Assembly: GCA_015179025.1 (NCBI GenBank)
Contig: WHUX01000089.1
Coordinates: 62,001 to 126,000, forward strand
DNA from: Terfezia claveryi
Taxonomy: Eukaryota > Ascomycota > Pezizomycetes > Pezizales > Pezizaceae
Direction of reading: 5' to 3'
Length of the DNA stretch: 64,000 nucleotides
A model generated the notes under the pieces. It had not been told where the DNA came from. It saw only the letters and a program-made list of their open reading frames with translations, and did no database searches. The translations under genes and the position numbers were made by a program. Below are positions 49,249 to 61,909 of the stretch, piece by piece. The first letter of the stretch is position 1. Each line of letters begins with the position of its first letter.

Positions 49249-50393
49249 TCACGCTGGCAATTCAGCCTCGTCGCTCTCCGACACCTCCTCATCACCAGAT
49301 ATCTCTTGGTTCTCCCTCTCTTTTTTATCCATGAGAGCCTGTAACTCGGCATCATCATTCTCAGTGACAGCCTTGGGAGCCATTCTAACGTCACAATTAC
49401 CACCATTCTTGGTGATATTGTCTTTGATAGCCTGAATGGCTTGCTCCAAGATTGCTATCCCCTGAGTCTTCTCTAGGCACTGGCTAGTCAGGACGTATAG
49501 TGGTGGTGATACAAGCTTGACTTTGACGGGAGTCTCAGGGGTATTCAACGCCTCAGCTGCACGAAGGGCATTCTTGACGGCATCGATTCCCTCGTAAGCG
49601 AAACATGTGACCTCGATATCCGCACGGACTTTGGTGGGTTGGGGTGTAAGACGTTTGCCGATGTATGTTGTGAGCTCGGCCTTGACGGCATCGCTTGGGA
49701 ATTCGATGCCATCCCAGACGTCGTTGTTCCTAAAACCCAGTAAAGAATGTTAGATTGTTAAAAGTGGGTCAAGGAACACAATTATGGAGACCTTACGTGA
49801 TTGAGTACTTGAAGGCATCAACTGTATGTCCGTACTTCTTCATCAAGGGCCACCCAATCTTTTTATAGAGCTCTTCAATCGGAGTTTTTGTCTTATCGGC
49901 AACATGACGGAGGATAGAGTGGACCATCTTGCTCTTGTTGAAACGCTCCTCGCATTTTATCACATCCTCGGGGCTGACTCGTCTCTTCGATAAGTCGATA
50001 TAACCTGCATCCCAGCGTCAGCAACTGGTTCGGAAAGGCTGATGCTGTTGACCAAATACCCTTCTCTTTGTCCACCCTGAGCACAACCACGACTTCATTA
50101 CGGCCGACACGAATGAGCTTTTGGATACTTCTTATACGTCTTCGAGATAATTCACTGAGCAAAATCATCCCATCGATATTATCATACTCCAACAACTTAA
50201 CGTAGGCACCCATTTCCGCGATCTATTTCCAGTATTCACATCAGCCCTCAATATCCATCTTAATGGCCTTTATAAAGCCTCAGCGACCAAAGCAAGTGCG
50301 AGGAGAAATACTAACCTGTTTCACATTTACCATCACATAGCTGTCCACCTCCGGATATTTCTCCTCATAGTACCGACAATTCTGCAGAGACAT
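49249..50393 (-). CDS. SUI2: Translation initiation factor eIF2 subunit alpha
   Basis: Four exons, 50316-50393, 50060-50222, 49797-50004 and 49249-49729, give 309 residues, the normal family length. The S1/OB domain leads ([20 protein letters not shown]). The phosphorylation loop [14 protein letters not shown] is intact, placing the Gcn2 target serine at residue 52 counting Met (Ser51 in the usual numbering). The helical domain ([16 protein letters not shown]) and the alpha-beta C-terminal domain ([16 protein letters not shown]) follow, ending in an acidic tail with likely casein kinase sites ([12 protein letters not shown]). eIF2 brings initiator Met-tRNA to the 40S subunit; phosphorylation of this subunit shuts down general translation in stress. 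Nothing is missing. Confidence 0.96.
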
Positions 50394-50997
50394 AGTGCTG
50401 GGTTGTATGCCCGATTCGGGCGAGACCTTTTTGATTTTAGACACGTGTGAGTAAACCAAGATGCTGCGGCGTTGAGAGTTGAGAGAGATGCGTGAGCTAG
50501 CAAATGAGATACTAATAGACGTCTACGGCTTCCTTAGATGGAGGGGGATGGGAGATTTTAGGTGGGGTCCAGGGAAGCTTAATAATCATTGGCAGCCAAG
50601 CAAACCAGTTAAGGAAGGCGTGCTAGAGTATACCAAACCATCATATATCAAATATAATTTACATAAGTCGTGGTAATTTCGGATTCTGTTATGTTTGTGC
50701 ATAAGATTTAAGACACGTAGAAACTAAGGGTTTTAGCTACCTGGGGCAGCTAATTTAGTTTGGCACTTTCCCGAGTAGAAAAAAATGAAATCCTTGATTT
50801 TCAGGTGATCGTATTCGCTATGGATTGTGAACAAGATCAGAGACAGATTTCTCCAGACGGAGACTACAATATCAGTCTGATGAGAGCACGTGACATTCCA
50901 CTCGATGGGCAACATGCAACTCGATTGGCAACATGCACATATGGGTTTATATACAAATTCCTCCTCAGTTCAATAACCCCTACGCCGTTTTGTGAAA
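50394..50997. other. eIF2-alpha upstream region
   Basis: About 600 bp between the eIF2-alpha start and the stop of the YIP1-family gene, both on the minus strand. It holds the eIF2-alpha promoter and the 3' flank of its upstream neighbour. An ACACGTGT E-box-like site lies near 50440. No other gene was seen. Confidence 0.5.
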
Positions 50998-52376
50998 TTA
51001 GAAGAGGAACATTGAAAGAGCCGTATATGTTGGAGCTGGCTCCTTAGGTGCTTCTGTAGGGAGCTTCGTAACAGGACTCGTGTACCTGGTTACATGGCGC
51101 CATTAGCACATGAATAGAGAAAGAGGGGCCCGAAGCAAGGACTTGAAATGCCCGCACTTACTGGAAGAATAAAATTTTGATAGTGAGGGATAACCCGGCA
51201 TGGAGTAAGATCACCACCAGAAGCATGATCTTAGATGTTTTCGATCCAGTAGCTCGGACCACTGGATCTCTGCAACACAAACAGTTGAATCATAAGCAAA
51301 TCAAGGCATAAAATTCTCGGAATATCCAAAACTCACAAGTTGCGTAGTAAAAAGGCTACTGAAAGACCAAATCCCACGGCTACAAATACCCAGTTGAGAA
51401 CTGGAACGCGATCGGTGTTAGCATTAACTACACTACCGCTCTGAAGGCTATGTTTTTAGGATAACATACTTGCAATTGGTGATGCAGAAGCAATGGCGAT
51501 GGGTATCCATATAAGATTAGCATAGCCGTAGAGACACAGGCACTCGAGTAGATTGGCCCCCTCACTGCCATACCATTTCAGTCCACCCCACAGGGCAAGT
51601 GGGATTATCCCAGTGTACCCATACATCAGACCCGCAGCACCTGCAGTGTTGTCTATCATGAGTATCCCGCTGTAAAACCCGCTGTAAAGAGGGAAACGCC
51701 ACAAGCACTCTGGTGGACATACCACTCAACAAGTCGAAATTATAACGGTATGGCTTGTCGTTTGTGCTTGCAAAATACCCTTGAATTGTTGACGACAGAA
51801 ATAGGGTCAATACCACAGTGGTTGTAATCCATATTGGACCATATAGGTCGGGATTTCCATCCAACCTGAATTGTTGTGGAGTATTAGCCATCCATTATAC
51901 AAAGTCACCTCGGAGGAGACTGACAGGTCAAGAAAATTTGTCTTAGGGAAAAGCGTTGCCCCGCATCTCCGCAAGACCTCGTTGGTATCCACGTCAAAGA
52001 ACTGTGCGTAAAACTCTAAACTCCACAAGAAACGCTTGCTACCACCATTCCCGCCTCCGGATCGGGTGGTTGGTGGGGCGCTGAAAAACCCAGCAGGTGG
52101 TCCTACATCCCAGTATTAAAGGTGCTGCCCTGATAAAGGGGTCGAAGCATGATCCCAACCTCCGCGAGCTTCACCTTGGGGAATCTTGCCGCTAGCTTGT
52201 TCGTTATTGAAATCTGTTGGCAAGGGCCAGTTAGCTATGCTTCTGTCACCTCATCCCCTGACCCGGACCACTAGCTAACTTGAATGATGGAACTCGAGCT
52301 CTTGATTAAACTCCAGGTCTCCAAGGTCGCCTTCGTCATCTATATCGATCACGACGTTATAGTCTCCAGACGACAT
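50998..52376 (-). CDS. YIP1-family Golgi membrane protein (Yip5/YIPF1-2-like)
   Basis: Eight exons: 52280-52376, 52175-52213, 51925-52102, 51723-51865, 51470-51640, 51337-51400, 51162-51269, 50998-51085. They join in phase to 295 residues. The cytosolic N-terminus (MSSGDYNVVIDIDDEGDL) is followed by the family motif FLWSLEFYAQFFDVDTNEVL and DGNPDLYGPIWITTTVVL. There are then five hydrophobic segments, including AAGLMYGYTGIIPLALW, YGYANLIWIPIAIA, LNWVFVAVGFGLSVAFL and IMLLVVILLHAGLSL. YIP1-family proteins sit in the Golgi and bind Rab GTPases during vesicle traffic. The motif set is closest to the YIPF1/YIPF2/Yip5 branch. The last exon (stop at 50998) is the least certain part, since only 29 residues depend on it. 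Confidence 0.85.
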
Positions 52377-52742
52377 TGTTGTTGTTGTGGGGTTGTAATG
52401 AGCGGTGTAACTTCAATGGCGTTGGCAATGAACCCAAGTACCTGTCGCAACCCGCATCAAGTGAGTACTGTTGCTTACGGATATGTACAGGTGTCAATTT
52501 GTCTTAGGCAAGCAAATTCCTATGCAAATAAGCATAGCTGCATCAAAACTGAAAACAAAATAGATTCGTAATCATACAATAAATATACGCAACATAACGC
52601 CCAAATCCCCATTTCCCGTGATGCAAAGGTCTAGAAATCCTAATTGCAATGTCTATTCTTCAGGTGGCCCTGCGCTGGTTGACAAACTAGAAACCATAAA
52701 TAAATTCATTTTCCCAAGCGTACATCATACTCCCAAGTGTAA
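52377..52742. other. Short spacer
   Basis: 365 bp between the YIP1-family start and the stop of the PPR gene. No gene or repeat was seen. It serves as promoter of one gene and 3' flank of the other. Confidence 0.5.
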
Positions 52743-55700
52743 TCATACCGGAACCTCGTCCTGTGTCACTGCAGCTGAACCTAAGCCTTCCGATTGGCGT
52801 CCTCGTATCCTGCGCGCCATATCTCCTTGGATATCTCGCATTAATTCCTCGACGAATTGGCTGTTGTCAGAGTTCTCGACATAAGATGGCCATATGCGAA
52901 CCCGATCTTGCCTGCCCCAATCAAGTCGGTGTTGTTGGAAAATCCTTTCTTTTACAATCCTATGCTCCAAGCTGTCCAATTCGTCCAAGACTTGCCATGT
53001 CTTGGGACATGACTTCTCGATCCACTGGATCGTCCACTCGCTCTTTTTGGAATCGGTACCTTTGTATCCGGATATATTCAAATAACTGTGCACTTCAGCG
53101 AGCAAGCACTCCAACGTTCGCATGAATGGATAAAATTCAGGAGTGCTATAGCTCTGTTCACGACCTTCCACATTTCTACCAGCAAATCCTGGTATGAGTG
53201 CCTTCTCACATAAGGTAAACGCCTGGACAATCCTGCGGTTGAGGATTAATGCCTGCACCATATCGTTCACGTTAACATTGTCCAGCTGAAAGCCGTAGTA
53301 AAGAAGCTGATCCCGTTCCCATTCCAGGGTTGGCATATCTCTGTCCAGAGCAAGAGCTTTGATGACCACACTAAAAACGTTGCATAATATCTGATTATGC
53401 TTTTGGAGCACAACCTTCCTCTGCCCTGCGGGGAGTCGCCCATAGTCCACACGCTTTGCCTGCCTAAGGGCTGTCCGCTTGGCTTCCTGCCAGATATCCA
53501 AAAGCAGCTTTGTGTCTCCTGAGTGCAAAAGAGCATTCGCTACATGCAGATACATATCCAGGTCGGGGGTTGTATTCCCCGGCTTTTTCCTCTCTTGAAT
53601 TTCCGTGAACCTCTGGAATAGTTCCAACGCTCGTTCATGCGAGCCTTCTCTTGCATATATTTGTATGAGGGGAACGAACAAAAATGGTGGAATAGCTGAC
53701 TTAACCCTGTCCGGGGACTGCAAGTCGAGAACTGATAGATCCGAGATTGAGTGCGAGAGAATAGCTTCAGCTTCTCGTAGAAAAAGGACTCCTCCTAACC
53801 TTCGATATTCCCTATATTCAGCAGTAGATACCACTTGGATAAGTATCGCTTGTGTGATGAATGTTGGAGCGAACCCAGCTTTAAGCATTCGGTTATATGT
53901 TAACCAAACTTTGGTGATGTCCTTCCGCAACATGTGATCCAACATTATCGTAGCATAGTGCGTTTGGTTGAGATTCACAATCCCTTCTGTCTCCAGCATC
54001 TCCAACATTCTCTCGGCTTCAGCAACCTTCCCTGTGAGGCATAATGAATGCATCAATATCGAATATGTGTAACTGTCAAATGGGATATTGTCGTTACGCA
54101 TTTGGTGATATGTTTCCGCCATTTTGTTTAAATCTTCTGCCCAAAGGTAGCCAACTAGAATATTGTTCCACATCCGCGTTGGGTTGTTCCTCTTTTCGAA
54201 GGTTTTCAAAGCTTTAAAAGCTTCATTGGCAACTATGGATGCCTGCTGCGTGAACTCGGGGCTCCTTTGTTTGACATAAGCATATGTCACTGCATTATGT
54301 ATGGCCTGACTCGCCACAAGGCCCTGCTCCCTCATCCCGCCCAGCAGGAGCTCACAAGCGTCGATATCCCCTCGACTAGCGCAAAGCGACATAAGTGTGT
54401 GGTATGTGATCAAGTCGGGTTTCAATTCTTTCGTAGAATTGCACATGAGATAGAAGCGCCGAAATGCCGAATCAATATCGTCAGCTTGCTTGTATGCGTT
54501 TATAAGGATATTGTACGCGACTCTGGTTGGTGACAGCTTAAGACGGTCTATCTTCTCGAACCATTTGAAGACTTCTTGAACCTCACCGCGAACGGCATGA
54601 GCATGCATCATCAGTTCAATGGCTCCAATGCGAATAGGAAACCTGCTAACATAATACTCGAAGAAATCCTTGATAACTGAAGTTTCCCCGCGTGATGCAA
54701 ATTGGCGCATAATGTATAGACATGCATCCTCGTTGGGTCGTGAACCGAAATGGAACCAATCATCAAACACCCGTTCCATGTTTCGAAAATCTTGCAAGTG
54801 TCCAAACGATTTTAGCGTTCCATAAAGGAGCTGGGCAAGTTCTCTTCCTGGTGGAGACTCTTGCAGAGGCGTATCCCGGTAAATAAGGTACGTGTCTGCA
54901 GCAGCCTGATGATATGCATTCTCTTGAAGCTGTTTCATGAGATTCCACCACAACGACCATGAAACCCTTGCTCCCCACCCATTCTGATGCATAGCCTTTA
55001 ATATACTGTATGCTTCCATCACAGCCTCTGAACTACCCCTCGAAAGTGCGTTGATGATACCGCCAGTACCGAGCCATGATGCGAACACGGGAGTGTATGA
55101 TTCCACAGGCTTCTCATCCAGCCATGCTAGGTATTTGCTCTTGAAGCCATGCACCTCGGGGATGATTCTCTCAGGTGCAGTATCATCAATAACAGATTCA
55201 GGTAGTAGTTTGAATGCTCGGTGGGCTAGAATCCATCGATCTTCATCAATTCCAAGCGCTATAAGCCGTCTAATGGCCTTCAATGCGGTCAATGGATTCA
55301 CCTCAGCAACTTTGGATACCAATAGATACGCATCATCCGTAAGCCCATGCTCCAATAATACCTTCGTCACCGCCTCGCATGCCGCAGGTTGAAAGTTGTT
55401 GATCGCCATTCGCTTCCCCAATTCCAAAATCCGACCTTGGTCCACCTTGCGGTCCGAAGAGCTGAGGTATTCAATTGTTTTGTTGACTGTCATGGGAGTG
55501 GCAGTCGCCAATTCGTTTTGCATATGATGCCAGGCTTCGTCGTAATGCGCCGGCTCTGCCGCAGCCTTATAGAGGAGGGAAATGAGGTCCTTGTAGAGAA
55601 ACTTCGCTGAATCAAGGACCCTGGGTGAGTCAACTCCTTCCCTTTTTGCCTCAGTGCTGTAATACCTTTCGCATCGGCTCCTCTGACGACGGTTCGATAT

Positions 55701-55991
55701 TACTGGAGGTGCGAGCGGAAGCCCATGTCGAGAAACCTGCTTCAGGAATTCCAGGGTCTTTGAGGGGTACAAAAACTCGAGATGCAATTGCCCCACCGAT
55801 ATCCGTTGATTGAGTGCTTCTACCTCCGTTGCCAATACTCCACCCACACAAACCGACAGTGACCCCAGGAGTGGAGTCAGCCCTTCAGCGCCATAGAGCC
55901 AGAAACCCGAGTGCAGCATTCTTTTTTGACGTCTATTGCGGAGAAGATACCTCCCGCCACTAGATATCTGACGACAAAATCGTTCGAGCAT
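52743..55991 (-). CDS. Mitochondrial pentatricopeptide-repeat protein
   Basis: A single uninterrupted frame of 1082 residues. The start MLERFCRQISSGGRYLLRNR is basic and without acid residues over the first 60, as in a mitochondrial targeting peptide. The body consists of degenerate 35-residue helical PPR repeats, clearest around residues 480-690: AYNILINAYKQADDIDSAFR, TYHTLMSLCASRGDIDACEL, WNNILVGYLWAEDLNKMAET and TYSILMHSLCLTGKVAEAER. Size, position of the repeats and the C-terminal end match the fungal CYA-5/Pet309 type, which binds mitochondrial COX1 mRNA and supports its translation. I assign that role only provisionally, since fungal PPR proteins look alike outside the repeats. It stands out for lacking introns among intron-rich neighbours. 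Confidence 0.85.
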   Translation of the reverse strand: MLERFCRQISSGGRYLLRNRRQKRMLHSGFWLYGAEGLTPLLGSLSVCVGGVLATEVEALNQRISVGQLHLEFLYPSKTLEFLKQVSRHGLPLAPPVISNRRQRSRCERYYSTEAKREGVDSPRVLDSAKFLYKDLISLLYKAAAEPAHYDEAWHHMQNELATATPMTVNKTIEYLSSSDRKVDQGRILELGKRMAINNFQPAACEAVTKVLLEHGLTDDAYLLVSKVAEVNPLTALKAIRRLIALGIDEDRWILAHRAFKLLPESVIDDTAPERIIPEVHGFKSKYLAWLDEKPVESYTPVFASWLGTGGIINALSRGSSEAVMEAYSILKAMHQNGWGARVSWSLWWNLMKQLQENAYHQAAADTYLIYRDTPLQESPPGRELAQLLYGTLKSFGHLQDFRNMERVFDDWFHFGSRPNEDACLYIMRQFASRGETSVIKDFFEYYVSRFPIRIGAIELMMHAHAVRGEVQEVFKWFEKIDRLKLSPTRVAYNILINAYKQADDIDSAFRRFYLMCNSTKELKPDLITYHTLMSLCASRGDIDACELLLGGMREQGLVASQAIHNAVTYAYVKQRSPEFTQQASIVANEAFKALKTFEKRNNPTRMWNNILVGYLWAEDLNKMAETYHQMRNDNIPFDSYTYSILMHSLCLTGKVAEAERMLEMLETEGIVNLNQTHYATIMLDHMLRKDITKVWLTYNRMLKAGFAPTFITQAILIQVVSTAEYREYRRLGGVLFLREAEAILSHSISDLSVLDLQSPDRVKSAIPPFLFVPLIQIYAREGSHERALELFQRFTEIQERKKPGNTTPDLDMYLHVANALLHSGDTKLLLDIWQEAKRTALRQAKRVDYGRLPAGQRKVVLQKHNQILCNVFSVVIKALALDRDMPTLEWERDQLLYYGFQLDNVNVNDMVQALILNRRIVQAFTLCEKALIPGFAGRNVEGREQSYSTPEFYPFMRTLECLLAEVHSYLNISGYKGTDSKKSEWTIQWIEKSCPKTWQVLDELDSLEHRIVKERIFQQHRLDWGRQDRVRIWPSYVENSDNSQFVEELMRDIQGDMARRIRGRQSEGLGSAAVTQDEVPV

Positions 55992-57608
55992 GCCCCAGTG
56001 GCCACAGTTGTTATATCCTACGACTTCTGCACCCAGGGAAACACGGGCCAGAGTCTTACTAGTATTAGCATTGTGCCTGCCACAACTCTTGAATGGATCC
56101 CATTACCCCAAACCATGCCCTTAAAATGTGATGGGACACAATGCCTATGACGGAAGTGCTTGGTGAGGTCAAACAGTTGTATGATTTATTTATCGCGATG
56201 GGCCGCTTTGGAGAACGAATGTGATGTCGTATGGGGAGTAGGAATTTCTGAGTCGTATGAGGGGCAATTGGTGGGCCGGCCGCCGCGGTGGGAGGAAACG
56301 GAATCGAAACAATTTGATACTCGTCGTGGAGTGGAAAAAAATTAGCTCCTCGCTTGTGTGTATATTACATAACCTCGGTCAATCTGGAACATGTAGCTAC
56401 TTGATGCAACATGTAAACAACATAACATTTAACTGTATCCGTAGACTGTAGAACTATTGCATATATGTAGAATGTAGTCTCGAGGATAGAAATGCGAAGT
56501 TACTTATACATGAGGCGGCACTTTGAGGGTAACCAGTTGATTTCATTGTAGCCGGTTCATGATTTTAATATGCCAAATAGGTGTCTCATGAAGGTACTAA
56601 TTCGTATGGTTGATATTATTTATAATGCTCGTGACTAGAGTATTATGTTCTTACTTAAATAAATATCTTTCTCTTGTTTGACAGATACATATCAATATAT
56701 ATCATATAAATACTATATGTCTCACTTATCTCACCTATTTCTTTGACGGCGGTCAAATATCCTGGCCTTATGAGATTATCACATCAACTTCATTTCTGGA
56801 TTTATTCATTATTACATCACGCATTAGGTGACCTTGTTGATGGAGGATTCGCGATTGGCTGAAGGTATATATAGATGTGTTTGCGGACGTCTACTTCTTG
56901 GTCTGGTGATCCCTAATGGTAAAGGCGGTATACACCGGCCTCTGCTCGCTCTATCAATAAGTAGTCTTGGTTGTTCGTGTGTCTAGAACAAGTACTTAGA
57001 GCTGAACATTTGGGGTTGCTATTGGAGTCGGCAGATGATTTGCATTTGCAGCCCTCGATCATCCCGTGATGGTGTCCACAATTCTCCCGACCCCCGGCCT
57101 GGCGATAATTGCTTCAGCAGCAAAAGCAAAGAGCTGATCAAAGGGTGCTGATATCGAGCTTCTTCTTCTTGTCTAATTGCACCCTGTCACAACCTTTGCG
57201 GCCATCGAAATCCTTGCTCTCCAAGCCCATGGCCCAGTTGTATCGCTACAAATATATTGAAGCTAGCTCGGTAGCTCGAGAGTTCGATGGTTTGCCTCTC
57301 CTCTCCTCGCCCCTCCCCCCCACCCCCCACACTGAATTCAGTACCACTCACGCAAGAGGAGAGAGACATGACAAGCTTCCCGTCCACCCTCTCGCGCTTT
57401 TCTCATCTCCTGGCTTTTCCGAGATCTTCGAAAACTTGCCTCACACATACAATCTATTCAGTAACCATAGCTCGGGCACCAAGTAGCTACCAGAAGGTTC
57501 TCGTATTTTTTGCACCCTCAAGCTCCTCACCATTTTCGAAATCTTTGGCACAATACTCCAACGGATCTTGTGGCTAACAAATAATTGAGTCCCCACTTCC
57601 ACCTTAAC
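55992..57608. other. Divergent promoter region
   Basis: 1.6 kb between two divergently transcribed genes (PPR protein on minus, Atos-like protein on plus), so it should hold both promoters. It is AT-rich in the middle (56640-56760) and has a C-rich tract at 57300-57335 in what is probably the leader of the plus-strand gene. The plus frame at 57109-57486 ends upstream of the start used and looks like leader sequence. Confidence 0.55.
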
Positions 57609-59512
57609 ATGTCTCCGCTTCCTTTCAGTAGTCGCAGTCATGGGCCGGCTCGTGATGTCCAACTTCGAGATGACCCAATCACCACAGATCAGTCCACATC
57701 CTCAGCTCTGCAAACAACTAGCCCTACATCTACATTCGAGCTTCTCGGGATCGAGAATTTAGTTGCTAAATCCCATACTATAACCGACCGGGCGCAACTC
57801 ATCCAGCAAATTAAAGCTGGTGAATCTTCAAACTGGAACCTGAACAGAAATGTTGGTTGAGATCTGGATTCGAAGACCCATACATAGTACGAGTTGCTTA
57901 CGACCGCTTTGTGTCTGTGTAGGACTTTCGAATTCGGTATTTCGCAGACGGGCCTCTCGACGAAGACAGTGATCGGCCCAAGTCCGCTTTGCACAGTGGT
58001 GTTTTCACAGACGACTCAGGTGGTAGAAATTTCAACCTTCTACCTACACCGATAAGCACAAACTTCGAAACTTCCTTCCAGCATGCATTCCACTCTAGGT
58101 ATCAGATATCTCATTCACCTCCTTTTGGCGGCCATGGTTTACAACCACCGTGCGACCCTGATGCTTTCACTCCGATAAATTCATCATTTCATCGGCTCCG
58201 AGGGAACTCTGTTAGCTCTCTGTCCAATTTCGTATTCACAATACCAACTTCCCCTTTGGCATACTCCTCGAGCCTCGATCATATGGACATAGAATCTACT
58301 TCCCCACGGTCAGCTGGACTCCGCTGGGCCCAATCGGACAGTACCACTTTGCTACCTGCTTTGCCCTCCTCGCTGTCTTCTGTTCAGTTGTCTTCAAATC
58401 AGGCTTCCTCTCATCCTCGAAACTATTCACTCAGCTACAAAAGGGGGTCAGTACCAGAGTCTTACATTGATGGACCCGTTAATAGAGCGACCCGGAGACT
58501 CTCCTCGGGGTTAGGATTGAGCTCCGAGCTACCATTCGGTTCCTTTGTGGGGTCGTATGAGGAAAGTATCCTCAATGGACGAATGTCTACTACGCCCTCC
58601 AAGCCCCTCACATTTGTGGCAAAAATTGGTGTACTGGGTATGGGCAAATGCAAGCCGGCCTTGAGATGCCCGACACATGTCACCATTCCATTTCCAGCCT
58701 ATTTCTATTCTGTGGGTGATTACGACAGCCCATCCCCATATGTGGGTCAAATCGATTTAGAGACGCTAGCGGAGAAGTCAAAGAAATTTCCTTATGGGGG
58801 ATATCGTATACCACAGCAGGGTCAGTTGCAAATTGTTATCAAGAACCCGAACAAAACTGCAGTGAAGCTTTTTTTGGTCCCATACAATCTTCGGGATATG
58901 GAAGTAGGAACGAAGACCTTCGTCAGGCAAAAATCCTATGCTGCGGGAGATGCTTTGCTTGACGAAGTGCTGCCTGCTCAAGTACAGCCAAAGATACGGC
59001 ATAGAGAACGTGAATCCCTACGTTATCTCATCCACCTACATATTTGTTGTCCATCTAGGGGAAGATACTACTTGTATCGAAACATCAGAGTGGTGTTTGC
59101 GAACCGGGTTCCGGATGGGAAAGAAAAACTAAGAAACGAGGTGTTATTACCCAGCCCAAAGTACTCTAGCTGGAAACCGGGCAAGGAGAGTACTTCAGTG
59201 TGTTCTTCACTTAGCAGTCTCGGTAGAAAACGCAGTCAAAGTGTTAATAGTAACATGGGTGGTGATCATAGGGAAAAGCCCCCCCCGACTCCAAGTGTGC
59301 CATCCCAACACTTGGGTTGGAACAACATAGGTGGAGCTATCGCTTTGACCAAATCAGGGATTCCCCTTCCTCCGCCGTTGGAGATACCTAGACGGGCGGT
59401 AGGACCATATGACAAAATACCGGCGAGTGTGTATTCCTCAAGTGTAAAGTCTGAGAGTCATGGTTTACTCGCACGAAAATTGAAGGGATTGGATGTTGAG
59501 GAACAAGACTGA
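57609..59512 (+). CDS. Atos/FAM214-like conserved protein
   Basis: Two exons, 57609-57851 and 57923-59512, give about 610 residues. The first Met (SPLPFSSRSHG) was chosen over an upstream TTG. The second exon opens DFRIRYFADGPLDEDSD. The N-terminal half is Ser/Pro-rich and disordered. The conserved core, about residues 280-480, reads GSFVGSYEESILNGRMS, then FVAKIGVLGMGKCKPALRCP, PYGGYRIPQQGQLQIVIKNP and VKLFLVPYNLRDM. This is the Atos (formerly FAM214/DUF4210) region found in animals and fungi. Animal members act as nuclear regulators; the fungal role is poorly known. The intron was placed by phase: AAT|GTTGGT to TGTAG|GAC; its donor is not a perfect consensus, so the junction is the uncertain part. 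This is the only plus-strand gene in the window. Confidence 0.85.
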
Positions 59513-59962
59513 ATAGTAGCTCTGGATATACCCGAGAGGGAAATTCCAACCTTACTGTAGCAGTTTCTTTCTATAAGCTTTTATTTCTCTATGCTTCTCA
59601 GTGGATTCTCATTAGGTGTGGTGTTTGGTGTTTTGCTTTGTTTTCTCTGTCGTGCATTTCCAGGTCTGGGATTGGTCGTTTATATATTTTCTATCGCGCT
59701 CCTACGTTCGAGTTATTTAAGTAACATCTCCTCACAATTAAGAAATTTTTTCTCTGGATACTTCTTTGTTAATTCTTATCTCTGCGTTTTTTTTGGCCTC
59801 CGGGCACAGGTAGGAATGGCCCTGCCGGATGTAATTGGATGGGCAGCAGCCAATCATGTGGATGCGGGATGACGTAGTCGCGCGTGAGAGCTTATGCAGG
59901 CAATTACTTAAACTTAGCCTGAACTAGCCAGGATGGCTAAAGGCAGGGACGAAGTCAAGAAG

Positions 59963-60119
59963 TAGTCTGGCTTGCACTAGCCCCTCGGTAACGAAGATGC
60001 AGTGGAGCTAGTTACTTAAGTATCTAGTTGAGGGTAATTGAACTTTATATGGATTGTGAACATTTAACATGTAGAAGTACCATGACATATTTAGGGGGGA
60101 GCACGTGCCAACCAGACTA
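59963..60119. mobile_element. 157-bp inverted-repeat element, TAGTCTGG family
   Basis: The left end is TAGTCTGGCTTGCACTAGCC (59963-59982) and the right end GTGCCAACCAGACTA (60105-60119). The two ends belong to different subfamilies (GGCTTGCAC against GGTTGGCAC), so they pair over TAGTCTGG(C/T)T(T/G)GCAC only. A further right end at 60661-60685 could be the true partner of one of them. Confidence 0.5.
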
Positions 60120-60660
60120 CATGACATAAATTGCTATGGTTGCGTGATCAGCTCTAGCTCTTTCCCAGACTCCCGCGATAAATATGTTCCCCGCACTGTA
60201 CCCAAGTTCCGTCACGGCGGCAGAGCCTTTTTGAATGGACTCTGTCTGGCTATGAAACCTATAAGCAGATCAATCCGTAACAGAACTAGTTCTTCTAGCA
60301 CTTTCAATATCAATGGCATTGTATGTACATTGCGTACAATTCAGTTGAGGTATGCGTAGTTTGCCAAATGTTTACAGCGATAATAAGTACGGTAACGTAC
60401 GGCAGGCCAGACATGAATTTCAGTTTTAAGCTTCATTATACTTACATTTATATCAACAGTCCTAGACATGGATTTTTTTTTTGGGGGGGTGGGGAATTCA
60501 ACCGTAGCTGCAACTGGTACAATCTGCATGTCTCCATGATATTGGGCATCGAGACCACCGCTCAAATACATTATATTAGGTAGATATCGCAGGAGCAGGG
60601 CTACCAGGGTAGCGCGCTTGAATGGGTTGAGGGAGCTGGATTCTGAATACGGGAACCTAT

Positions 60661-60685
60661 CGAGGGGTTGTGCCAACCCAGACTA
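60661..60685 (-). repeat. Right end, TAGTCTGG family
   Basis: Read on the minus strand it is TAGTCTGGGTTGGCACAACC followed by CCTCG. This is the reference end of the element at 3116 with one extra G. Confidence 0.6.
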
Positions 60686-61059
60686 CATACAAGTTATTTG
60701 AAGTATTAGCCAAAACTACGTGCCCTAGCCGAGGTGGAACATCTCAGCAAGCAATTCGCACCGAGCTTCTGCGGATTTAACAGCTGGTGGATTTACTCAT
60801 CAATCTCACAGGTACAGGTACAATAGATCCAGAAGGAAGCAAATTCCGTGACGAACTCAAAAACCCAGAAGCATTTTCCATTCCTTATTCATTGATGCAC
60901 CCGACAAAGAGAAAAAGGGGAAAAAAATCGAAAGAATACTATGACAACGTGTAAACCCGCATGTATATAAAACAAAAAACCCACGCCGATATCCCTTCCA
61001 AGCCTCCCTTTTTCATTCAGAAACAACAAGCACCGACACACAGGAGGGGGCGAGTCGTT

Positions 61060-61909
<850 letters not shown>

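Larger units (their letters stand above)
59513..61059. other. Spacer with TAGTCTGG-family element
   Basis: 1.5 kb without a supported gene. It carries the 157-bp element at 59963-60119 and another right end at 60661-60685. The first part is the 3' flank of the Atos-like gene, the last part the 3' flank of ubiquitin-L40. Confidence 0.55.

Noticed and set aside
57109..57486. 125-codon plus-strand frame before the Atos-like gene
   Set aside because: It ends before the chosen start and cannot be joined in phase; it is probably leader sequence.
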